From Streptomyces sp. NBC_00273 (GTDB lineage: Bacteria > Actinomycetota > Actinomycetes > Streptomycetales > Streptomycetaceae): a DNA stretch of 64,000 bases. The stretch spans positions 9,501,001 through 9,565,000 of the forward strand of contig NZ_CP108067.1 in NCBI RefSeq assembly GCF_036178145.1, read 5' to 3'. A model generated the notes under the pieces. The model made no database searches and was not told the DNA's origin. It worked only from the letters and a program-made list of their open reading frames with translations. This document shows positions 17,019-24,855 of the stretch, in pieces. Position 1 is the first letter of the stretch. Every line of letters starts with the position of its first letter. The position numbers and the translations under genes are program-made.

Positions 17019-18103
17019 CGGCCCCCTCCGAGCGCCTCGCGCACGTGCCGGTCGACGATCACCCGGCTGCTGAAGTTGATCTCCCGTACGACGTCCCGGG
17101 CGACGTGCCCGCAGGCCGGGCAGGTCCCGATCCGCAGCACGTCCTGCGCCTGGATCTCGTACGTCGGCAGGTAGATGCTCAGCGCCCGACCCAGGAAGCG
17201 CGACGTGCCGAGCGAGCGCAGCAGCACCGCCTCGTTCACCAGGTGGGCGCAGATCAGCGACTCCACGCCGCTCGCCCGTCCCGTGCCGCCGGGTGCCGTG
17301 GCCCCGACCATGCTGTGGTAGCCGATGTGGTCCTCCAGCCGGGACAGCGAGCGCTGTTCGAAACACTCCAGACAGCCGGTACGCGGACTGTCCGCACCCA
17401 CGACGGTCGCGAACGGGCCGTCGACCAGACCGACCACCACCGGCTTCTCCAGGTGACAGGCGAGGCGGTTGAGAGCGCGCAGCGCCAGGATCGAGGCCTG
17501 CCCGAGGTGGACCACCAGCGAGTCGCAGTGCTCCACGCCGGCGCTCAGCCGCTTCAGCGCGTCCGCCGCGGCCAAGCCCCCCATCCCGGAGGTCAGGTCG
17601 GCGCCGCGCAGCCCGTCAAGGAAGTCCGACGGCAGCAGCTCCAGCGGCAGGCCCAGGGCCTCGGCCTGGCCGGCCACGTACGCGGCGGCGCTGGGCGAGT
17701 CCGCCGCGAACGCGACCGTCGCCTCGGCCGACTCGCCGGCGCCGTACAGGTCCAGATTGCCGAGCAGCGCCCGGGCCATGTCCCCGCCACGCTCGGACGC
17801 GCGGTCGTACGCGAGGAACCCGGCCTGCCGCAGCTCGGTGACCGCCAGCTGCAGGTTGGCCCGCTCGACCGGCGTCAGGCCCACGGCGTCCGCGAACGTC
17901 CCGTCGGCCGCCTTTCCCGCCGCCAGCGTCTCGAACAGTCCGGTCATCGCGGACAGGACCGCGGGCGATTCCGCCCGCAGGTCGACGTTGACCTCGGAGA
18001 AGTTCCAGATCCCCCAGCGAAGTCGGATGACCCCCGGCTCCACCGCGAGGAGCCGGACCGAGGTTGCCAGGACGATTCTCGAATCGGAGGGCGAAAGGGT
18101 CAT
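17015..18103 (-). CDS. cyclodehydratase partner, SagC/ocin-ThiF-like (E1-like) protein
   Basis: A 362-residue protein of the TOMM partner type that binds the leader peptide and delivers it to YcaO. Residues about 20-110 form an N-terminal winged-helix-like part (LTPVERANLQLAVTELRQAG) expected to clamp the precursor leader. The C-terminal half has two CxxC pairs, GCLECFE (Cys244, Cys247) and GTCPACGH (Cys328, Cys331), a tetracysteine zinc site typical of this group. Between them lies a degenerate E1/ThiF fold with no ATP-binding glycine loop I can identify. The ATG is 3 bases after the dehydrogenase stop, which supports one transcript. Confidence 0.88.
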   Translation of the reverse strand: MTLSPSDSRIVLATSVRLLAVEPGVIRLRWGIWNFSEVNVDLRAESPAVLSAMTGLFETLAAGKAADGTFADAVGLTPVERANLQLAVTELRQAGFLAYDRASERGGDMARALLGNLDLYGAGESAEATVAFAADSPSAAAYVAGQAEALGLPLELLPSDFLDGLRGADLTSGMGGLAAADALKRLSAGVEHCDSLVVHLGQASILALRALNRLACHLEKPVVVGLVDGPFATVVGADSPRTGCLECFEQRSLSRLEDHIGYHSMVGATAPGGTGRASGVESLICAHLVNEAVLLRSLGTSRFLGRALSIYLPTYEIQAQDVLRIGTCPACGHVARDVVREINFSSRVIVDRHVREALGGGR

Positions 18104-18106
18104 GGC

Positions 18107-19057
18107 TCAGGCCTCTCCGTGTCCCAGGAGCGTCAGGTGCACCACGTGGCGCGACGTGCCGTCGCAACCGAGTGTCCGTTCCAGCGCCTGCTTGTCGTAC
18201 CCGCCCTGGTCGCAGCCGATCAGGCCCAGCGAGGTCCGGGCCAGGTGCACGTTCTGCGAGATGCCACCGACTTCGATCAGCGCGAACACCAACCCGCTGT
18301 CCCCGTACTTCTGCGAGTTGCCGTACAGGTCGTAGACGTACACCAGGGCCAGGGCGGCCTTGTCGACCTCCATGTCCGCCGTCGGTAGCTGCCGGCTCAA
18401 CTCGACCGGCCGCGATGTCGGCGGGTACGGGAAGAGGGTGTGGCCGTGCGGCTGGTACTCGTACGCGCCCGGGGCCAGGCCCTTCACGTGCTGGGCGAGC
18501 ACCGCCAGCCGGACCGGGTACAACCCGCCGCCCGAGGGCGCGTTGCGCAACGCCACGGCGGCATCGCCGTCCCGGGCCGTCGGCACCGGCAGGCTGCCCG
18601 ACACCCCTTGCGCGTGCCACAGCACCGTGGCCAACTCCTCCAGCGACACCGGCTTCCCCGAGAACCCCCGACCGCTGCGCCGGGTGCCGACCGTGTCCGT
18701 CAGACCGCTGCGCAGCCGCCGGTGCGGGGGCAGGGCGATCGCCCCGTCCGTCCGCTCCGCGAGGTCGCTGTGCGCGGTGGAGAGCACGGCGTCGTGGCCG
18801 TAGAACCTCGATACACCCAACTGCATCCCGAGATCCCGACCGCTGCGGCGGTGGTTGAGCAGCAGCTCCTCACCCAGGAAGCCGTGCACGACTGGACTCC
18901 ATCGGCCGCGCACCACCGACTCCGGAGCCCGCACCACCGTCGTCGCGCTGTACATCGATACGGAGGTGTGTTGCTGACCGAAGGCCGCCACCGTCGCCAG
19001 ATGGCTGTTGTGGTCCAGGTGGTCGGAGACGGCTTCCTGCGAGTCCTTCAGTGACAT
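18107..19057 (-). CDS. SagB-type FMN azoline dehydrogenase
   Basis: A 316-residue nitroreductase-fold enzyme that oxidises azolines to aromatic azoles with FMN. TRRSGRGFSG (residues about 125-134) is the usual entry into the fold. PSGGGLYPV (174-182) is the FMN/substrate loop. The catalytic Lys-Tyr pair of this family is present in NSQKYGDSG (Lys250, Tyr251), followed by VGGISQNVHLA. GGGAAAGG-like Shine-Dalgarno sequence (GGGAAAGG) precedes the ATG at 19057. It is the first enzyme gene after the precursor and is separated from it by a hairpin. Complete motifs suggest a functional enzyme. Confidence 0.92.
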   Translation of the reverse strand: MSLKDSQEAVSDHLDHNSHLATVAAFGQQHTSVSMYSATTVVRAPESVVRGRWSPVVHGFLGEELLLNHRRSGRDLGMQLGVSRFYGHDAVLSTAHSDLAERTDGAIALPPHRRLRSGLTDTVGTRRSGRGFSGKPVSLEELATVLWHAQGVSGSLPVPTARDGDAAVALRNAPSGGGLYPVRLAVLAQHVKGLAPGAYEYQPHGHTLFPYPPTSRPVELSRQLPTADMEVDKAALALVYVYDLYGNSQKYGDSGLVFALIEVGGISQNVHLARTSLGLIGCDQGGYDKQALERTLGCDGTSRHVVHLTLLGHGEA

Positions 19058-19156
19058 CTCGGCCTTTCCCTCGACGGGGCGTGCGACGGCTGTGCGCGAT
19101 GCGGCTCGTGCACCGACGACTTGTCGGAGGACAGTCCGCGCTGAGGAAGTGTGGAC

Positions 19157-19185
19157 GTCGAGCGGAGCCGGTGACTCCGCTCGAC
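19157..19185 (-). terminator. hairpin between the precursor and enzyme genes (partial terminator or mRNA stabiliser)
   Basis: GTCGAGCGGAG (19157-19167) and CTCCGCTCGAC (19175-19185) form a perfect 11-bp stem with a 7-base loop, beginning 8 bases after the precursor stop codon. There is no T-tract. In the streptococcal sag operon a terminator after sagA lets the precursor transcript exceed the enzyme transcript. The same place and logic apply here, but the function is inferred. Confidence 0.7.
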
Positions 19186-19193
19186 ACTGGCGG

Positions 19194-19319
19194 CTACCAG
19201 CTGCAGCACGAGCTGCAGCAGCAGTTCCCGCCACCACAGGTGGTGCTGGCTCCTGGAGCCACCTGGACGAACGCACCGCCGGTGGCGGTGCTGCCGACCT
19301 GGCCGGAGAAGCTCAACAT
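19194..19319 (-). CDS. streptolysin-S-like azole-peptide precursor (SagA-like)
   Basis: A 41-residue peptide. The leader begins MLSFSGQV, which holds the FxxxB motif (Phe4, Val8) that SagA-type leaders use to bind the cyclodehydratase. It ends FVQVAPGA, matching the VAPG segment before the core in SagA. The core reads STTCGGGNCCCSSCCSW, with six Cys, four Ser and two Thr, so up to about a dozen potential heterocycles, and a C-terminal Trp. GGAGGTG lies upstream of the ATG at 19319. A longer in-frame extension to 19397 is possible but has no Shine-Dalgarno sequence and lacks the SagA-like start. It is first in a co-directional operon of matching enzymes. Confidence 0.9.
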   Translation of the reverse strand: MLSFSGQVGSTATGGAFVQVAPGASTTCGGGNCCCSSCCSW

Positions 19320-19479
19320 TGTTTCCTTCACCTCCAATCGAGGGTGCGAAGGACAAGGGCCCGGACCGCTGGCCGCCTGGAGCGTAGCAGCCTCCACGGA
19401 CAGCGAGAAGAGGTCGCGCGATGCCTCAACTGGCCCAATTTGAAATGCAGTTGACTCCCACCATGTGCTGGCGACGGCT

Positions 19480-20212
19480 TGTGCTCAACGCCCTTGAAAC
19501 ATGTGCGGACGTGCTGCGAGGGAGACGGTAGAGATCGAGCGTTCGGGCTCGGCGTCCGGGTGTCTCCGTGTCCTTCGTCAAGGACGTGGGGCCGGGTTGG
19601 GGGTTGGTCGGGGTGCTCATGCAACGAGGGTGCTGGTGGGGGGCGAGATGCGTCGGAGGTGCCGTCTCGGAGCATGGCGAACAGGACGCTGATGCGTTGG
19701 CGGGCGAGGCGGAGGACTGCGGCAGGCATGCGACGAATCCCTGCCCCGGGCCTGGGCCACCCGCGCAGGCGAGTGGCTGAAGGTCCCCCCGCCTTGGATG
19801 AGACGACGTGGGCCCGGATGGACGCTCTGGTGGCAGCCGAATGCGAGCTGAGCCGCGGCCGAAGGCCGGGGTCCCGCCCTACCGCAGACCGACCGGCGGT
19901 TCGAACCGCACGCGCGGGGTCCAGGGCTCGCCTTCGGCAGCCGGAAGCCGGACGGGAACCCGCCCGCGCCCGCGCCCGGGACCAGGCTGGGAGGCAGATC
20001 CTCCCGAGGCATTCGGGAGTGGCCTAACCGCAGCCGCGGGACCTCTGCCCCGTCCGGCTCGGCTTCGTTTCATACGGTCGGCTGCGGAGTAGCCGACTGC
20101 GGGCTGGAAGGAGCTGAACAGTGAGCTGGCCGCTCTGCGCGGCAAGCGGGACGCCGAGGCCCTGCGCCTACGGCCCCAAGTCCGGCCGGCGGTGATAGGC
20201 AGTCCCGCCGCG
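19480..20212. other. gene-poor region upstream of the peptide operon
   Basis: No open frame with credible start and domain content on either strand. A short plus-strand segment near 20105-20180 (KELNSELAALRGKRDAEALR) is helical and may be a transposase or regulator scrap. The sagA-like promoter should lie between about 19340 and 19480. I could not assign its -35 and -10 with confidence. Confidence 0.4.
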
Positions 20213-21001
20213 TCATGACCAGCCCGGCTGCCTGGCGGTGGGCTCTTTCTCGTCGGGCTCGTTGAAGTAGCTGGCGAGCTCCTCGGTGTCCCAGAGCCGT
20301 GAGCAGAAGCGGCACGTCGTGAGGTCGGCCCGGTCGTCCGGGTTCACGCCGGCGGGGGACTGCCGCACTACGAGGGCCGCACCGGGCTGGTGCGCACGTG
20401 ACCGCCCTGTTCGGTCAGCCAGCGGGCGTAGCCGGGGGTCGCGGGATCGTTGCGGGCGCTGAGCCTGCCGGTCGAGTGCCCGCGAGGCCTCCAGGCTGGC
20501 CTGTGACAGGGCGCCACCCGGCAGGATCGCGAGGCACTCCTTGGTCGACCCGTGAGCGAGCCCCTCGAGCCGGTTCTGGATGGCGTCCATGCCCACCAGT
20601 CGCCCCGTGTCGTCGACCTCTGGGTTCGGCTGAAGCTCCGCGAACTCGGAGATGCCTTGCCCAGCGGCCGCCTTGGGCCTAGTCAGCTCCTCATGGCGCC
20701 GGGCCAGATCCTCTCCCTGGCGGCGAAGCAGCAGTGCGAGCCCCAACTCGGTGCTGACCGCGCGCAGCGTGCCCGGAGTGTCCCGCGACGGCCGCAGCAG
20801 ATCGAGGTCGACGAGCCGGTCCAGGACTTCCCGTGCCTGTGCCCCGGTGAGACCGAGCCGTACGCACAGGTCCGCGAAGCCCTCCGTCGCATCGGCCAGC
20901 TTCGCGCGGTACACGGCCTCGGCCTCCGGACCCAATCCCAGAGATCGCAATATTTCCCAGCTCCCCAGCCGAACAGTGCCCGTTTCAGGAGGTGGGCCCA
21001 C
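20213..21001 (-). pseudogene. truncated LuxR/TrmB-like transcriptional regulator
   Basis: The first 170 residues follow a Streptomyces family of single-component regulators. They include a TrmB-like winged helix (LGLGPEAEAVYRAKLADATE, then LTGAQAREVLDRLVDLDLLR), a coiled linker (ELGLALLLRRQGEDLARRHE), and LVGMDAIQNRLEGLAHGSTK followed by ECLAILPGG. After about residue 178 the frame becomes Arg/Pro-rich out-of-frame sequence, and the C-terminal LuxR-type helix-turn-helix is absent. The last 45 codons (from GVNPDD) have normal composition and include a CRFCSRLW motif, so they may come from another gene. It is co-oriented with the peptide operon, about 900 bp upstream. Confidence 0.6.
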
Positions 21002-21037
21002 CCGCCCCAGCCATCGGCGTGCGGACCGTAAACACGG

Positions 21038-21097
21038 AGTGCGAACGGACCATCGCCTGGCTCCACGGCTTCCGCTGGCTCCGCATCCGTTGGGAAC
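21038..21097 (+). pseudogene. 3'-end scrap of an IS5-family transposase
   Basis: About 20 codons read [20 protein letters not shown], matching the C-terminal signature of the IS5-family transposases at 41.7 and 45.1 kb ([19 protein letters not shown]). Nothing else of the element remains. Confidence 0.7.
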
Positions 21098-21103
21098 GAG
21101 CTC

Positions 21104-21748
21104 CTACAGCGGGACGGTGGTGCCGGGCTCGAGGCGGTCGATCGGGGTGCCGGTCAGGCCCTTCTCGCCGAGGAGATTGGCGGTGGAGCGCTGGCCGAGG
21201 TCGCTGAGCATGAACTCGTGGATCTGGATGATGCGCTCGGGCTTGACGGCGCGGACGTAGTCGGCGGCTTCGCCGAGCTTTGTCCATGGGCCGCTGGTCG
21301 GCAGCAGGAGGGTGCGTACGGGAGCGTCGGGCGCGAAGTAGGCGTCGCCGGGGTGGTAGACGGCTCCGTCGTCGAGGAGGTAGCCGACGTTGTCGGGGCA
21401 CGGGATGTCGGCGTGGATCAGCGCGTGGCGGTGGCCGTGGACGGTGGCGGTGATGGAACCGATGCTGAAGGTGTCGCCCGCGGCGACGGCGTGGACGCGG
21501 CCATCGTGGCTGCCGAGGGTGGCTGCGACCATGGCTGTGCCGTATACCTGCAGCCCGGGCTGGGCTTCGAGAGCGGCGGCGACGAGCTTTTCGTCGAAGT
21601 GGTCGAAGTGTTCGTGGGTGATCAGGACGGCGTGAGCCTGGGTGACGGCCTCTGCCGCGTTCGGGGTGAAGGTGCCGGGGTCGATGACCAGGCGGGTGCC
21701 GTCCTTCTCGAGCGTGACGCAGGCGTGGGCGTGCTTGGTGAGCTTCAC
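21104..21748 (-). CDS. metallo-beta-lactamase-fold hydrolase
   Basis: A 214-residue MBL-fold protein of the UlaG/YcjY-like small hydrolase type. The metal motif THEHFDHFD (near residue 44) is intact. A second His lies in HGHRHA (near 113), Asp in YHPGDAYF (near 138) and a late His in IIQIHEF. The GTG at 21748 has GGAAAGGA upstream. The longer in-frame extension would run through the divergent promoter. It is divergent from a MarR regulator, with an operator-like palindrome between, so it is probably repressed by that regulator. The substrate is unknown. Confidence 0.85.
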   Translation of the reverse strand: MKLTKHAHACVTLEKDGTRLVIDPGTFTPNAAEAVTQAHAVLITHEHFDHFDEKLVAAALEAQPGLQVYGTAMVAATLGSHDGRVHAVAAGDTFSIGSITATVHGHRHALIHADIPCPDNVGYLLDDGAVYHPGDAYFAPDAPVRTLLLPTSGPWTKLGEAADYVRAVKPERIIQIHEFMLSDLGQRSTANLLGEKGLTGTPIDRLEPGTTVPL

Positions 21749-21773
21749 AGCGGGTCCTTTCCGAGCCAACCGG

Positions 21774-21811
21774 ATATCTGCAACCAGACTGTACAGTGTG
21801 GTTGTAGATAT
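21774..21811. promoter_or_regulatory. operator-like palindrome between the MBL hydrolase and marR
   Basis: ATATCTGCAACCA (21774-21786) and TGGTTGTAGATAT (21799-21811) are inverted repeats with one mismatch, centred on ACTGTACAGT. A half-site copy, TGTACAGTTTGGTTG, recurs at 21915-21929 just before marR. Two related sites in a divergent MarR promoter region suggest MarR binding. Confidence 0.6.
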
Positions 21812-21952
21812 TGCGCCGCGAACGTCGACTACGGCTTGACTCCGGCGCCCCGCCCCTCGCTGCGGCGGGGACGGTGGCGCTCCTGTAGCGCCAAAGCAAA
21901 CAATGGAGTCAAGGTGTACAGTTTGGTTGATGGATGTGGGTAAGCTGGCATC

Positions 21953-22378
21953 GTGGACGAGAATCAGCTGGCTGAAGAACTTCGCCTGACCATCGGACGG
22001 CTCGTTCGCACTGTGCGCGCTGCCGACGAGATGCCGTCCGGCGAGGCCGCCGTCCTGGGCTACCTGGACCGCAGCGGCCCGCTGACCACTGCCGATATCG
22101 CACAACAGCGGGGAGTCAGTCACCAGTCGGCCGCCAAGGCGGTCAAAGAACTCCTGGCCCAGGGGCTTGTGCATGCCGAGGCGCACCCCAGCGACGGGCG
22201 CAAGCTGTTGCTCCACCTCACGCCGACGGGAAGCGGCCGTCTGGCCGAAGAGCGCCGAAGGCGCGCGGACTGGCTCGGCACCGCGATCAATGATGTCCTC
22301 AGTTCCGATGAACGAAAGACGCTTGAGGCGGCGCTGCCTCTGCTGTCACGCCTGACCACACACTTGAATGGCAAGTAG
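21953..22378 (+). CDS. MarR-family transcriptional regulator
   Basis: A 141-residue winged-helix regulator with a GTG start. The DNA-binding part is EAAVLGYLDRSGPLTTADIA, then QQRGVSHQSAAKAVKELLAQ (about residues 30-75). The wing is AHPSDGRKLLLHLTPTG. The N- and C-terminal helices form the dimer interface. It is divergent from the MBL hydrolase and likely controls it and itself through the palindromes at 21774-21811 and 21915-21929. The inducer is unknown. Confidence 0.9.
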   Translation: MDENQLAEELRLTIGRLVRTVRAADEMPSGEAAVLGYLDRSGPLTTADIAQQRGVSHQSAAKAVKELLAQGLVHAEAHPSDGRKLLLHLTPTGSGRLAEERRRRADWLGTAINDVLSSDERKTLEAALPLLSRLTTHLNGK

Positions 22379-22384
22379 CCCAGG

Positions 22385-22940
22385 GGCTGTCGTTTGGGTC
22401 ATCGAGCGCTGTGCATTGTGAAGTTGCAGGTCACGAGTCTGGTGTGCGTGATGGCCGAGATGCCCATGTTGGTCGCGTACGGATGACTTCGGCGAAGATC
22501 GTCGGTCGCCGGGAGACTTCGTGCTTGCCGCGCACCGCCACCTGAAGGCCAGGACTTCGGTGTAGTTGGAATGGTGCCCGGTGGGCTGCGTCCAGGATCG
22601 CGGTCCAGGGCGTGGCACCCGTTTCCAGCACCGTGACGAACGAGTGCGGTCAGCCGGGGATGAACTGCGAGGCAGTCCTCGCGCGGCCGTAGACGTGGCA
22701 GAACAGCCGTTCCGGCGAGCACGGCGCATCTGACCGCAGCCAGGGCGAGACGTCCACGGCCAGGACAAGCCGGCCGTCGGGGAACCGCGGGAGCGGCAGG
22801 CCGGCGAGCACCGTCCGCAGCCGGCCGGCGTCGATCCGGCCGGGATCGAGGCCGTCGTACATCGCTCCGTGCCCGCGGCGGTGCTCCGGCAGCGGCGTCA
22901 GATCCACTGCAGCCTTCACCGCCCGTCCTGGTCGCAGCAC
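22385..22940 (-). pseudogene. broken transposase of the NF041680-like type
   Basis: The frame from 22940 reads LPEHRRGHGAMYDGLDPGRI, then RFPDGRLVLAVDVSPWLRSD and FCHVYGRA, a motif series I associate with a Streptomyces DDE-type transposase group. The following part (SFVTVLETGATPWTAILDAA) is in another frame and the remainder is unrecognisable. The catalytic core is lost. Confidence 0.6.
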
Positions 22941-23032
22941 ATGATCAGACGAAAGGCCACTCCCACGTTCGGTGAATCCACAGGCGAGCCACCCCGTTCG
23001 AGACGATGCTCGATACCTGGAGACGAAGAGGC

Positions 23033-23443
23033 TCAGTCGGGCAGCGCCACGGTGAGGTCCACTTCAATGAGCTGCCCCGTGAAGCCGAGTTGCGCAACAC
23101 CCAACAGCGTGCTGGCGGTGGTGAACGCCGGCCCGAGAGCTGAGTCGGTGAGCCGACGCCAAGCGACGCCCAGAACGTCTCTGTCATCGCTCCGCACATA
23201 GATCACCGAGCGCACCACATGTTTCGGCTCGGCATCAACCGCAGCCAAGGCAGCGAGTGCGTTTACGACAACCTGGTCGACTTGCACCTCAAGCGATCCG
23301 GAACCGACGAGGGAACCAGTCCGATCGAGAGGGCACTGCCCCGCCAAGTAGGCCATACGACCGCTCTCCACCACGGTGATGTGGTGATAGCCGGGCGTCT
23401 CATGCAGCTGATCGGGGTTGATACGAGTGATCTTCGCAGTCAT
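23033..23443 (-). CDS. RidA/YjgF-family enamine/imine deaminase
   Basis: A 136-residue protein. The motif series fits RidA: HHITVVESGRMAYLAGQCPL, then VQVDQVVVNALAALAAVDAE, then RSVIYVRSDDR with the conserved Arg, and a C-terminal FTGQLIEVDLTVAL with the Glu. Family members form trimers and hydrolyse reactive enamines. The ATG at 23443 matches the usual N-terminus. The extension upstream lacks conservation. An IS element inserted about 95 bp upstream, so its native promoter may be displaced. Confidence 0.85.
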   Translation of the reverse strand: MTAKITRINPDQLHETPGYHHITVVESGRMAYLAGQCPLDRTGSLVGSGSLEVQVDQVVVNALAALAAVDAEPKHVVRSVIYVRSDDRDVLGVAWRRLTDSALGPAFTTASTLLGVAQLGFTGQLIEVDLTVALPD

Positions 23444-23537
23444 GCACGCGAGTTTGACCGGCTTACTGCCGGTGCGCATCGCATTTTGTTCCACCGAGCA
23501 ACACTCACAGCATCCAGAAGGTTAGAGAACAAGCTAA

Positions 23538-24400
23538 GACCGTGTCCTACATGGTGAGGTTGAGGAAGCGTTTGTAGCAGCAGATGGCTGCGGCCAGGCC
23601 GAGGAAGGCCAGGTAGTTGCGGGGATGGCGTTCGTAGCGGTGGTTGAGCCGGCGGTAGCCGGTCAGCCAGGACATCGTCCGCTCGATCACCCAGCGGCGG
23701 CGGCCCAATCGTTCGCTGGATTCGATGCCCTTGCGGGCGATGCGGACCCCGATGTGCTTGCCCCAGAGCCATTGCCGCAGGTGGGGGATGTCGTAGGCCT
23801 TGTCTGCGTGGGGTCGTGTCGGCTTGGAATCGGCTGCGTGGGATTCGTGTCCCATGTGGAAATGGGACAGCATCGGCTTCAGTCCGAGGCTGTCGTGGGT
23901 GTTCGCAGCGGAGAGGCCGACGTGTAGGGGCAGTCCGCCCGCATCCGACAGGACGTGCATCTTGGAACCTGGCTTGCCCCGGTCCACGGGACTCGGACCT
24001 GTGAATTCGCCCCCTTTTTAGCGCGGACGTGGGCGGAGTCGAGGACCACACGGGCGAGGTCGACCAGCCCTTGCTCGTCCAGGAGCTGGAGGACCTTCTG
24101 GTGAAGCCGCCCCCAGACCCCGGCTCTGGACCAGATGACAAACCGGCGGTGCACAGTCAACTTCGACGCCCCGAAGCAGGGCGGCAGTGCCCGCCAGGCA
24201 CATCCGCTGACCAGCACGTAGATGATCGCGGCAAAGACCGCCTCATCATCGATGTTCGCCATCCCACCGCCCTGCGGCCGAACCCGCGTCGGCGGCAACA
24301 ACGGCCGCACTATCTCCCACAATCCATCCGGAACGATCCATCCCCACCGCCCACTCCCCATGCCCACCACAACGCCCAACAAGCCATGTAGGACACGCTC
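23538..24400 (-). mobile_element. complete IS5-family insertion sequence, 863 bp
   Basis: The ends are GACCGTGTCCTACATGG and, inverted, GAGCGTGTCCTACATGG (16 of 17 match). The element is flanked by a 3-bp direct repeat TAA (23535-23537 and 24401-24403), the TNA duplication of the IS5 group. It carries one two-frame transposase on the minus strand and looks intact. Confidence 0.85.
23547..24382 (-). CDS. IS5-family transposase, made by frameshifting
   Basis: Two overlapping frames encode one DDE transposase. The first (from 24382 or a nearby downstream start) holds the DUF4096-like domain (VPDGLWEIVRPLLP, AIIYVLVSGCAWRALPP) and LARVVLDSAHVRAKKG. The second holds PSPVDRGKPGSKMHVLSDAG, the middle Asp region, HADKAYD and RRWVIERTMSWL. 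They join at an A5G5 run near 24013, where a -1 slip gives AKKGGEFTGPSPVDRG, the usual sequence in this group. This is programmed frameshifting, not decay. It ends 9 bases inside the left end of the element. Confidence 0.85.
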
Positions 24401-24401
24401 T

Positions 24402-24436
24402 AAGAGCCTGGTGATGATGGGCGCGGTGGTTCGAGT
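24402..24436 (+). repeat. 35-bp direct repeat, copy A
   Basis: It is identical to 25620-25654 at 33 of 35 positions. The two copies bracket an IS5-type transposase remnant and a lipoprotein gene. It could be an old transposon end or a recombination scar. Confidence 0.65.
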
Positions 24437-24469
24437 ATGGGCTACTGGGTCTCATCAGGCCTTTCCGAC

Positions 24470-24835
24470 CGCCGCGCAAGGTCTTCGACTTCTTCCGCCG
24501 CTGGGCGCGCCAGGACGTGTTCACCGCGATCCACGCCGAGCTGGCGAAGGAGGTCCGCCGCCGCGCGGGACGCTCCGCTCAGCCGACGGCCGCGATCATC
24601 GACGCGCAGTCGATCAAGGCCGCAGGCCACCAAGGTCCCGGCGGACCACGGTGACGACGGCGAACTCGTGCCCTGGGGCCGCCGGACCTTCGGCCTCGAC
24701 CTGGAGATTCCTGACCACCCCGGCCGCCGCAAGAGCAGGGGCTTCAAGGCCAGTCCCAAACGCTGGATCGTGGAACGCACCCTGGCGTGGATCACCCGGC
24801 GGAGCCGCTGCCTGTGCGACGCCCCCGGCCATGGG
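24470..24835 (+). pseudogene. degenerate IS5-family transposase
   Basis: One frame reads FDFFRRWARQDVFTAIHAEL and TAAIIDAQSIKAAGHQG (first catalytic Asp). After an internal deletion and frame change another frame reads RGFKASPKRWIVERTLAWIT (catalytic Glu region). The central Asp and both ends are missing. Confidence 0.7.
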
Positions 24836-24855
24836 GGTGCGGTAGACGGGGCGGG

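Noticed and set aside
14996..18388. Long plus-strand frames across the YcaO, CPBP and SagC-like genes
   Set aside because: They are His/Arg/Gln-rich antisense frames with no motif. The minus strand carries complete enzyme signatures with coupled starts and stops.
19194..19397. A 67-residue version of the peptide precursor starting at 19397
   Set aside because: The extra 26 residues lack a Shine-Dalgarno sequence and any leader feature. The ATG at 19319 has GGAGGTG and gives a SagA-like MLxF start.
23879..24382. Treating the first frame of the IS5-family transposases as a broken gene
   Set aside because: Three independent copies show the same two-frame layout with a slippery A-rich site at the junction, so frameshifting is probably programmed.
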